This document shows positions 54,080 through 64,000 of a DNA stretch of 64,000 nucleotides, one piece after another. Numbering within the stretch: position 1 is the stretch's first letter; each line of letters opens with the position of its first letter. A model generated the notes under the pieces. The model was not told the origin of the DNA, searched no databases, and saw only the letters and a list, made by a program, of their open reading frames with translations. The stretch comes from Astropecten irregularis. Lineage: Eukaryota > Echinodermata > Asteroidea > Paxillosida > Astropectinidae. The position numbers and the translations under genes were made by a program. The DNA lies in contig OZ020256.1 in the NCBI GenBank assembly GCA_963971285.1, positions 2,668,501 through 2,732,500 on the forward strand. Direction: 5' to 3'.

Positions 54080-56691
54080 ATACGTATATCTATCATCAAT
54101 CACACACAAGCTTCATACGTATATCTATCACAGACAAGCTTCATACGTATATCTATCATCAATCACAGACAGGCCTCATATGTATATCTATCATCAATCA
54201 CAGACAAGCTTCATACGTATTTCTATCATCAATCACAGACAAGCTTCATACGTATATCTACCATCAATCACAGACAAGCTTCATACGTATATCTATATCA
54301 TCAATCACAGACAGGCCTCATACGTATATCATCAATCACAGACAAGCTTCATACGTATATCTATCATCAATCACAGACAAGCTTCATACGTATATCTATT
54401 ATCAATCACAGACAAGCTTCATACGTATATCTATCATCAATCACAGACAAGCTTCATACGTATATCTATTATCAATCACAGACAAGCTTCATACGTATAT
54501 CTATCATCAATCACAGACAAGCTTCATACGTGTATCTACCATCAATCACAGACAAGCTTCATACGTATATCTATTATCAATCACAGACAAGCTTCATACG
54601 TGTATCTACCATGCATCAATCACAGACAAGCTTCATACGTATATCTATTATCAATCACAGACAAGCTTCATACGTATATCTATCATCAATCACAGGCAAG
54701 CTTCATACGTGTATCTACCATCAATCACAGACAAGCTTCATACGTATATCTATTATCAATCACAGACAAGCTTCATACGTATATCTATTATCAATCACAG
54801 ACAAGCTTCATACGTGTATCTACCATCAATCACAGACAAGCTTCATACGTATATCTATTATCAATCACAGACAAGCTTCATACGTATATCTATCATCAAT
54901 CACAGGCAAGCTTCATACGTGTATCTACCACTCACAGACAAGCTTCATACGTATATCTATATCATCAATCACAGACAAGCTTCATACGTATATCTATCAT
55001 CAATCACAGACAAGCTTCATACGTGTATCTACCATCAATCACAGACAAGCTTCATACGTATATCTATCATCAATCACAGACAAGCTTCACCCGTATATCT
55101 ATCATCATTCACAGACAAGCTTCATACGTATATCTATCATCAATCACAGACAAGCTTCATACGTATATCTATCATCATTCACAGACAAGCTTCATACGTA
55201 TCATCAATCACAGACAAGCTTCATACGTATATCTATCCGATCAATCACAGACAAGCTTCATACGTATATCTATCATCAATCACAGACAAGCTTCATACGT
55301 ATTATATCTATCATCAATCACAGACAAGCTTCATATGTATATCTATCATCAATCACAGACAAGCTTCATACGTATATCTATCATCAATCACAGACAAGCT
55401 TCATACGTATATCTATCATCAATCACAGACAAGCTTCATACGTATATCTATCATCAATCACAGACAAGCTTCACACGTATATCTATCATCAATCACAGAA
55501 GCTTCACCCGTATATCTACCATCAATCACAGACAAGCTTCACCCGTATATCTATCATCAATCACAGACAAGCTTCACCCGTATATCTATCATCAATCACA
55601 GACAAGCTTCACCCGTATATCTATCATCAATCACAGACAAGCTTCATAGGTATATCTATCATCAATCACAGACAAGCTTCATACGTATATCTATCATCAA
55701 TCACAGACAAGCTTCATAGGTATATCTATCATCAATCACAGACAAGCTTCATAGGTATATCTATCATCAATCACAGACAAGCTTCATAGGTATATCTATC
55801 ATCAATCACAGACAAGCTTCATCATCTATCATCAATCACAGACAAGCTTCATACGTATATCTATCATCAATCACAGACAAGCTTCATACGTATATCTACC
55901 ATCAATCACAGACAAGCTTCATACGTATATCTACCATCAATCACAGACAAGCTTCATACGTATATCTACCATCAATCACAGTCAAGCTTTATACGTATAT
56001 CTACCATCAATCACAGACAAGCTTCATACGTATATCTACCATCAATCACAGTCAAGCTTCATACGTATATCTACCATCAATCACAGACAAGCTTCATACG
56101 TATATCTACCATCAATCACAGACAAGCTTCATACGTATATCTACCATCAATCACAGGCAAGCTTCATACGTATATCTATCATCAATCACAGACAAGCTTC
56201 ACCCGTATATCTATCATCAATCACAGACAAGCTTCACACGTATATCTATCATCAATCACAGACAAGCTTCACCCGTATATCTATCATCAATCACACACAG
56301 GCTTCACCCGTATATCTATCATCAATCACAGACAAGCTTCGTACGTATATCTATCATCAATCACAGGCAAGCTTCACCCGTATATCTATCATCAATCACA
56401 GACAAGCTTCGTACGTATATCTATCATCAATCACAGACAAGCTTCATACATATATCATCAATCACAGACAAGCTTCACCCGTATATCTATCATCCATCAC
56501 AGACAAGCTTCATACGTATATCTACCATCAATCACAGACAAGCTTCATACGTATATCTATCATCAATCACAGACAAGCTTCATACGTATATCTATCATCA
56601 ATCACAGACAAGCTTCATACGTATATCTATCATCAATCACAGACAAGCTTCATACGTATATCTATCATCAATCACAGACAAGCTTCATACG
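54080..56691 (+). repeat. 35-bp minisatellite, array 2, about 75 units
   Basis: Same unit as array 1, with shortened units (for example near 54120, 54325 and 55200). Local variant blocks occur: CACCCGTAT at 55080-55620 and 56200-56490, CATAGGTAT at 55640-55800, TACCATC at 55890-56150. Overlapping frames of 556, 489 and 419 codons are repeat artefacts. Confidence 0.97.
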
Positions 56692-57290
56692 GGGGCACTA
56701 CTCCATACCGGGGGAACTACTGGGGGAACTACCTGGGGACACTTCTTAATACTGGGGGAACTACCAGGGGGCACTACTTAATACTGGGGGAACTACCAGG
56801 GGGCACTACTTAATACTGGGGGAACTACTAGGGGAACTACTAGGGGGCACTACTTAATACTGGGGGAACTACTAGGGGAACTACCAGGGGGCACTTCTTA
56901 ATACTGGGGGAACTACCGGGGGACCTACCAGGGGGCACTACTTAATACTGGGGAACTACCGGGGGAACTACCAGGGGGCACTACTTAATACTGGGGGAAC
57001 TACCCGGGGAACTACCAAGGGGCACTACTTTATACTGGGGGAACTACCGGGGGAACTACCAGGGGGCACTACTTTATACTGGGGGAACTACCGGGGGAAC
57101 TACCAGGGGCACTACTTAATACTGGGGGAACTACTAGGGGAACTACCAGGGGCACTACTTAATACTGGGGGAACTACCGGGGGAACTACCGGGGGAACTA
57201 CCAGGGGGCACTACTTAATACTGGGGGAACTACTAGGGGAACAACCATACTTGGGGTACTACCATATTGGGGGAACTACCATACGTCGGA
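56692..57290 (+). repeat. G-rich minisatellite, compound 12/19-bp units
   Basis: Built from GGGGGAACTACC blocks and GGGGGCACTACTTAATACT blocks in mixed order (typical super-unit about 43-44 bp). It abuts the 35-bp array directly. Confidence 0.93.
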
Positions 57291-57499
57291 ATTTCCACCG
57301 CAAAACGGGCAATGTCCGAGGCACTGGACACCTGTTGACAGTCCTGGTAATGTCTAGATGGAGTGTCGATCCTTTACCACCGCTGCCACCATGTTGTGTT
57401 AGTGAAAAGGCAGTAAAGAAGTTGGACAGGCACAGGCATGTGTGGATGATTATTTATTAATGTAACCTTTGACCTTTGTAGGCTATTACATTTACATAT

Positions 57500-57800
57500 T
57501 ATTACACATACCCCTTGTCGTTTTCATCAATTTTGGCCCAAAACTGACATTTTCCAGAATTGCGTGTAATCTTCCTATAGGGTATCTGGGACTACAGTAA
57601 AAATAAGAAAAATGCTCATTCAGTTGTTTTAGAAGCATATTGGTGAATTTTGAATACATTTAATTTTTCAGTGGAAATTGACAAAATGGCAAGGGGTACA
57701 TATGTACCCCTTGTCATTTTCATCAATTTTGGCCCAAAAGTGACATTTTCCAGAATTGTGTGTAATCTTCCTATTGGGTATCTGGGACTAATAATTAATC
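57500..57800 (+). repeat. Two more units of the hairpin-core repeat
   Basis: ACCCCTTGTCGTTTTCATCA with TTTTGGCCCAAAACTGACAT, then TTCCAGAATTG and GGTATCTGGGACT, occurs at 57510-57592 and again at 57706-57790. The palindrome GGCAAGGGGTACATATGTAC plus CCCTTGTC sits at about 57688-57716. Confidence 0.85.
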
Positions 57801-57969
57801 CAAATAAAAATGAAAACTTTAACTGAATGCATTAAAAAGTTCCAAATATGGACTGGTTGGTAGAATGATTGTATTAAATACTATTAGTGAAATAGAAATT
57901 GGTTTCTTCCTTTGTTTTACTATTTGATTGTTTTTATGTACTCCAGTCTATCCACAAATGCAATATAAT

Positions 57970-59250
57970 TGTGAATTGTTGCCAAATATTGCCAGTTTCT
58001 GCGAATTGTTGCCAAATATTGCCAGTTTCTGCGAATTGTTGCCAAATATTGCCAGTTACTGCGAATTGATGCCAAATATTGCCAGTTCCTGCGAATTGTT
58101 GCAAAATATTGCCAGTTACTGCGAATTGTTGCCAAATATTGCCAGTTACTGCGAATTGTTGCCAAATATTGCCAGTTTCTGCGAATTGTTGCCAAATATT
58201 GCCAGTTACTGCGAATTGTTGCCAAATATTGCCAGTTACTGCGAATTGTTGCCAAATATTGCCAGTTTCTGCGAATTGTTGCCAAATATTGCCAGTGACT
58301 GCGAATTGTTGCCAAATATTGCCAGTTACTGCGAATTGTTGCCAAATATTGCCAGTTACTGCGAATTGTTGCCAAATATTGCCAGTTACTGCGAATTGTT
58401 GCCAAATATTGCCAGTTACTACGAATTGTTGCCAAATATTGCCAGTTCCTGCGAATTGATGCCAAATACTGTCAACTCCTGCCAATTGACACAAAATACT
58501 GCCAACTCCTGCGAATTGATGCAAAATACTGCCAACTCCTGCGAATTGACACAAAATACTGCCAACTCCTGCCAATTGATGCAAAATACTGCCAACTCCT
58601 GCCAATTGACGCAAAATACTGCCAACTCCTGCCAATTGACGCAAAATACTGCCAACTCCTGCCAATTGACGCAAAATACTGCCAACTCCTGCCAATTGAC
58701 GCAAAATACTGCCAACTCCTGCCAATTGATGCCAAATACTGCCAACTCCTGCCAATTGACGCAAAATACTGCCAACTCCTGCCAATTGACGCAAAATACT
58801 GCCAACTCCTTGTGAATTGTTGTCAAATACTGCCAACTCCGGCCAATTGACGCCAAATACTGCCAACTCCTGTGAATTGTTGCCAAATACTGCCAACTCC
58901 GGCCAATTGATGCCGAATACTGCCAACTCCTGTGAATTGTTGCCAAATACTGCCAGCTCCTGCCAATTGACGCAAAATACTGCCAACTCCTTGTGAATTG
59001 TTGCCAAATACTGCCAACTCCGGCCAATTGACGCAAAATACTGCCAACTACTTTGGAATTGTTGCCAAATACTGCCAACTCCGGCCAATTGACGCCAAAT
59101 ACTGCCAACTCCTGTGAATTGTTGCCAAATACTGCCAACTCCTGCCAATTGACGCAAAATACTGCCAACTCCTTGTGAATTGTTGCCAAATACTGCCAAC
59201 TCCTGCCAATTGACGCAAAATACTGCAAACTCCTGTGAATTGTTGCTAGA
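57970..59250. repeat. 30-bp minisatellite with three zones and a 60-bp higher-order unit
   Basis: Zone 1 (57970-58470): TGCGAATTGTTGCCAAATAT type. Zone 2 (58471-58808): TGCCAATTGACGCAAAATAC type. Zone 3 (58809-59250): alternating TGTGAATTGTTGCCAAATAC and GGCCAATTGACGCCAAATAC. Thirty bp keeps frame, so both strands show long open frames (295 plus, 461 minus); there is no other sign of a protein. Confidence 0.95.
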
Positions 59251-59492
59251 GGAATACAAAATGATTCTGGATACTGTGATCTCAAAGCCTGTTGTGAAAA
59301 ACACATCAAATCTTACCACACTACGGAGAGTTCAGTATGTTATCATCGTATAAATTACTGCAAACTCCTGTGAATTGTTGCTAGAGGAATACAAAATGAT
59401 TCTGGATACTGTGATCTCAAAGCCTGTTGTGAAAAACACATCAAATCTTACCACACTACGGAGAGTTCAGTATGTTATCATCGTATAAATTA
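59221..59492. repeat. Perfect 135-bp tandem duplication
   Basis: TACTGCAAACTCCTGTGAAT through GTTATCATCGTATAAATTA occurs at 59221 and again at 59356 with no difference noticed. Confidence 0.9.
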
Positions 59493-62230
59493 TTTATTCT
59501 CAAAACAGGACGAGGCTCAAAACTGGTCCGCCCCCTCCAAAAATCAGCGCTGTACAAAAATAATGCATACAATTGTATATTATATTAATATAAACATGAG
59601 TTTAACCATCAGCCTATCAGCTAGCAATAACGTATGTTAGCACTCAGCAGTTTAACCGTGTAGAATACATAGACATAAGATCCGCCATATGACACTTTAA
59701 GAATACAAAACAAAGAATGAAAAAGGAATACCGTGCCATACGGAAAGCTTAGAAATACAAAAGCAATGAAAATGAAGACAAATAAAAACTGATTGATTGA
59801 TTGAAAAGGTATGTACATCGATCAATTTTCTCACTAAAACTGCACAATATATCCACAAGCTTTTCTAATTAAACTGATAAGTAATACCATCATAAAACGT
59901 ATAATAGATACATATCAACATAGCTTTTACTATGACTACAAGTAATAAAGAGTTGTTGTAAAGAACATGGAAGATGCAAACAAAATACTGCTTCCATCTG
60001 AAAATACAATATTAAAAACAAAGATTAAGAAACAGAAAACGGACTAATACGATGAGTTGACGGTTCAGCTTAAAACCAAACAAACAATCAAACACCACAA
60101 ACAAATACTGCATTTAGTGCATGAAAGAACAATTTCATATTTTCAAGGTAGCATTTTGTTGGGGTGTTTGTTTGTTTGTTTGTTTTCTTCAAGTGAAATA
60201 CATTTATAAACCTTTTCTAATGTAGGGGTAAGGATGGGAGGTCTGATAAATGATGCAGACACGATCACTGCTTCAATATAACCAGAATAAGCATGTCACG
60301 TCATTCACATAAGGAAAAAAAGGAGTGTAGTCCAGCCCAGTGGCTTTTTATCATGGAAAAGGAAACATTCAAGTTCATGTTTGATCAATACTGTGTAAAG
60401 CCTTCAAAATAGAAGTCCTTGTCATATCCTCGCCTTTCCATAGATGAGAATGGTTTAAATATCAAGGATTGTCCCTCCTTGATGAACATCATATAATATT
60501 TTATACAACAAAGTACACTTTCCTATTAAATATGTTATTTACAATGATTGCTATTTATATATTTACGTATAAAAATAGTCTTCCCAGTTCGTTATTTAAA
60601 ATGTCGTCCTACTTTTAATAAAAAGACACCGAATAGACCCAAGATCCTATCCAGTATCACTGAAAGACCCTAGCAAGAAAAACATCTTAAGCGGAGAGGT
60701 TTTTGATACAACGAAACTAGACCCTGCGTTCGTCTCTGGGTAAGATATGAAAGTTGAATTGATCAGTTATTTTCGCTCAGTTGCAGATGTGTATAACAAA
60801 AGCAACTGAAGGAACAATAATCTTGAATGTTGAAAAAGTGATTGTCTCGCAATTTTGATTCATAATCTGTATTGTTTTTTGTGTGTTTCTCTTCGAAAAG
60901 GTAAAAAAAAAAAAAAAAAAAAAAATGAAATAATAATTATATAAAAAAAACTTTATTTTTTGTTAAGGGAAACGATGCTATCAACTGTTTGTACGAATTG
61001 CTTTTGTATAGGAAAATACATACCTACACCATGTACTGTATGTCTGATGCATGTGTACACATATTATGTGTTTTTCGCTACATTACCTAACTCCCTGCAT
61101 ATTTATAATATGCAGTCACACTACTGAACGCCACAAGGAACCCTAGGTCAATTAAAAGGAATTTTTTACACCAGTGGAGAAGAGTGAAAAATCCTCATAC
61201 CAAACGCTTACTTTACATACATTTATGTATCATTCAGCCTTTGAGAAAGATTCTTTTACGATTAAAATGAAAGATCAAATGTTTGGAAACTAAATATGCT
61301 TTTCCCATGATAAAAGTTCCTTAACTTTCAATACCAAATCCTCTTATTTACATTTCACATACTTCCAGCACACTTCAAGGTTGTCCAGTTTCCAATACAT
61401 AAATATATACAATTTTTTTAACTTAAAAATCCAGCATACGTTAAGCTTCTTTTCATCACGTCACGATCCTGTCCGTGGAAAGCATCAACAGCAATATATT
61501 TATAATTCATATTTTGTTTTCATAATCTTTTTTTTTGTATAATTAGAAAAGTAATTAACTTTCAAACATGATATCAGACATATATATTTACAAACATGTT
61601 CATATATAAAAACGGAAATAATAAGATGTATGCAATGCTTATTTGACAAAATCCTAAAAAAAAAAGCTTAAGTGTTTTAATTATATGGCACATAGGATTA
61701 AGTATGAATACTAGATTCTGAAAACATAAGCATGGCAATACAAGCCTATGCAAGCCTGGAAATAAACGGAGGCCACAGAGGCCATGGCCTTCCTTGCCCT
61801 GGTTCTTGGCCTTGGTGCCCCTTCAAATGTTTCCATAGACATTATGATTTTCCAATGGAAGTGCCCCTTGCAATGGAAAATAGGCCTTGCCCTCACCAAA
61901 CTTTATTTCCAGCCCTGTATATGGGTTTGAAAAAAATGTGTGGTAGACTGACTTAAACCAAGGAAATGCATGTTTGAACTGCACAGGTGCAAAGCAAAAC
62001 AAGAGGAGAATTGTAACTAAAAAAAGGCTTCATACTGAGTTATTGCATTGAATTAATCCACATTATGGAAGCACCACAATCAATAGAACAATAGGGTGGG
62101 AAGCAGCCAAAAAGCAAAACACCCAAATATTTGACGTCCTCAAGCAAGACTTTCAGAAATTTGGTAGGACAAAGTTTTCAGGAATTCCATTCTGACATCA
62201 GTCTTTATCTTTCTTGCCAGTTTTTTCTTT
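59493..62230 (-). other. AT-rich region downstream of teneurin, probable 3' UTR in part
   Basis: No coding support. It holds a poly-A run at 60903-60924. TTTATT (minus-strand AATAAA) is common, so no polyadenylation site can be chosen. A foldback occurs at 61751-61916. Confidence 0.45.
61751..61916. mobile_element. Foldback element with GGAAATAAA ends
   Basis: AGCCTGGAAATAAACGGAGG mirrors the right-end CTTTATTTCCAGCCCTG. The interior has GGCCTTGCCCT-type inverted words. About 165 bp. Confidence 0.65.
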
Positions 62231-64000
62231 TTACGATTGGAGATTTTCAGGCTTTCTGACCAGCCTGATGGCATTCCCATCAAATGCCATTTCTGGGAAG
62301 ACCTCGGGATCCAGGGTGTACTGCCCCTCGTACGTGGGCAGGAAACCGTTCTGTAAAATGGCTGCCCGCTCTAAGGCAGTCCAGTTGATAGTGCCCCGTC
62401 TGCTGTTGAGAATCTTCATTTTCTCGTTCTGCCAGGCCTGGCGGACGGCGACGTCCTTAGCCTGGGTAAGCACCATAGTCCTGGCAGCATCCAGAGTGAT
62501 GCCGTATAGAAAGTTCCAGGAGATGTAGTCAGTCCGTAGCGTGATTATCGTGACGTTTGCTTGCGGCGAAGAGCGTGCTGCCACAACCATCCTGCCGTCA
62601 TTTAAAATCATGTTCAGACTCGCTATCTCTGGACTCAGATCCAGCACAGACAAATCCTCCTCCGCGCTGTTAGACTTCACAAAATACCGTACGTCGCGAT
62701 TGTCCTCCGTGTACCGTAGTCTCTTAAGAATCTCCGCTCCGGTCACGATGGACACAAGTTTCTCTGTTGTCTCTCCTACTGATCCAAGTGCAGCCACGCT
62801 GATCTCGTCACGGTCCAGTGTCAGTAGGATGCTACCACCGAGAAGGGCGGGGCTACTGGTGAATTTGGCGGGAGGTGGGGAGTAGGTTTTGGAGTCGGTG
62901 GCAAAGTGGGCGTTGGGTAGAGCCTTGAAGTTGGTGTACATCATGTCCATGTGAAGACCAGCCTGGCAATCTAGGGCAGTGCAAGGCTGTCAAAGGAGAA
63001 ACAAGAACAAGGCAAAGACATTAAAAATTAGGGCTCCATAATTCGGCAGGAAGATGACAAGGACAGATGACAGGGACAGATGACAAGGACAGATGACAAG
63101 GACAGATGACAGGGAAGATATGACAGAGCCACGGGAGAAGGTATTGAATAAAAAGAACTAGAGATACATACCTTAGCCCAGGAGGTGGCCACAGTGCTGT
63201 CCTTCCAGGCTGACCGATAGGAGTCCACTCTCTCGATCTGACCATTGCGATTGAGCTGCGGGATCATATTGTTGATGTCATAACCCAGGACAGGGAACCA
63301 ACTCCACAGGTCTATAAGGGATAGGGGGAAATGGAAAAGGAATGGAAAATGAGAATTCCATTCACATCAAACTTATGTCCTTGGGACTGATACACTTGGA
63401 ACTCAGCTTAACAAATGGAGGAGGAATTTTAGGTTGGAAACGTGCTGTGGATTCCCCCAGTTGAGATTTCAAATAATTTAGTACAGATCCTTAGGATAAG
63501 ATGGTAAGCAACTTCATGTGAATTATCAGTGCACTCCAAAATTGAGGGAGGTGGACTTCCAGCTATTGCTGTAACTTTTTCCTGTATAATCAATTCTTAG
63601 CACCTTCATATCATGTCTAACAATTTCGGGCAAATGCAAAGAGCATCTTAGAACAGAAGCAGTACTTACCAGATAGATAATGGCTCTCAGTATCACTCCC
63701 AACAAAGATGTTCCCGTTGAATGTGTACATGTTGAAGGCTTTGGTCCTGTCCGTTTCCGTGATGTCCTTGAAGAAGTTGAGGCTGGGCGTTGTCCAACGT
63801 CCACATACCGGATCGTAGTCCCTCCTGTCAAAATGGACGAGCCTTGTTAGTGGGTCATAGATGCCACCCTGGAAGCCGATGTGGAGGAGGAAGTCAGGGT
63901 TAGAGTCGCTCAGGACCTTGCCGAGAGGGTCCAACTTGAGCTGCTTCAGGATCTCTCCATTGGCATTGAAGACGGCGATGGGAGAGCCAACGTGGTCGGA
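62231..64000 (-). CDS. Teneurin, C-terminal 408 residues, cut by the window edge
   Basis: Three minus-strand exons: 64000-63670 (open at the edge), 63311-63172 and 62986-62231, phases 1 then 0, with a TAA stop at 62233-62231. Exon A carries the end of the YD-shell: SDHVGSPIAVFN, then YDPLTRLVHFDRRDYDPVCGRWTTPS, the Rhs-associated-core signature shared with bacterial Rhs/Tc proteins. Exon B continues DLWSWFPVLGYDINN. The last exon gives the teneurin C-terminal domain (TLDAARTMVLTQAKDVAVRQAW) and a TCAP-like tail after a dibasic SRRG about 55 residues from the end, closing with PENLQS. Teneurins are single-pass type II adhesion receptors that bind latrophilin across synapses and other contacts; the part seen here is extracellular. 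Most of the gene (intracellular domain, EGF, NHL and most of the YD shell) lies beyond 64000. Paralogue naming is not possible from this fragment; invertebrate deuterostomes usually have one teneurin. Confidence 0.93.

Noticed and set aside
52298-55789. Plus-strand frames of 311, 556, 489 and 419 codons
   Set aside because: They are readings of the 35-bp satellite in successive frames; overlapping long frames in all three phases show the openness comes from the unit, not from selection on a protein.
57920-59319. Frames of 461 and 296 codons (minus) and 295 codons (plus)
   Set aside because: The 30-bp satellite is in phase with codons, so both strands stay open; no domain, splice pattern or start context supports a gene.

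Overview
The window is animal nuclear DNA: spliced genes with GT-AG introns, tRNA-derived SINEs, many small inverted-repeat transposons and large minisatellites. Base habits (frequent AGGCCTA and TGTACATGTA words), a (TTAGGG)-type interstitial telomeric tract and the gene set point to a marine deuterostome invertebrate, most likely an echinoderm or hemichordate. This is an inference; no species is named. A 200-base run of N (13407-13606) marks an assembly gap.

Three protein-coding genes can be reconstructed. (1) AIMP1, plus strand, six coding exons from 17674 to 36978, 314 residues: the tRNA-binding scaffold of the multi-aminoacyl-tRNA-synthetase complex. (2) GUF1, plus strand, fourteen coding exons from 41117 to 50910, 720 residues: the mitochondrial LepA/EF4 GTPase. 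All exon phases agree in both genes and no frame breaks were found. (3) The last three exons of a teneurin, minus strand, 64000 to 62231, running off the right edge and converging on GUF1. Two genes act in translation (cytosolic tRNA charging, mitochondrial elongation); the third is a cell-surface adhesion protein.

Layout: 1-17.6 kb has no supported gene. It holds small transposons, CRE-palindrome repeats (8.9-9.5 kb), a 128-bp tandem repeat with inverted ETS-like motifs (9.77-10.7 kb), and a 32-bp minisatellite (11.09-12.65 kb) whose inverted counterpart (13.1-13.4 kb) runs into the gap. 17.6-37 kb is AIMP1, with introns full of foldback elements and SINEs. 37-41 kb is intergenic with two copies of a TTAA-flanked MITE. 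41.1-50.9 kb is GUF1. 51-59.5 kb, between the convergent genes, is a minisatellite hub: two 35-bp arrays, a G-rich array, and a 30/60-bp array, bracketed by a hairpin-bearing ~195-bp repeat. 59.5-62.2 kb is AT-rich, probably partly teneurin 3' UTR.

The most notable non-genic signals are an eleven-copy TTAA-flanked MITE family (one copy ends 25 bp before an AIMP1 exon), several unrelated foldback families sharing a GGG-C-ATTTCAC-like end, a MITE nested in another with a clean 8-bp target duplication, and the minisatellite hub. No CRISPR, operon or other prokaryotic-style system is present.
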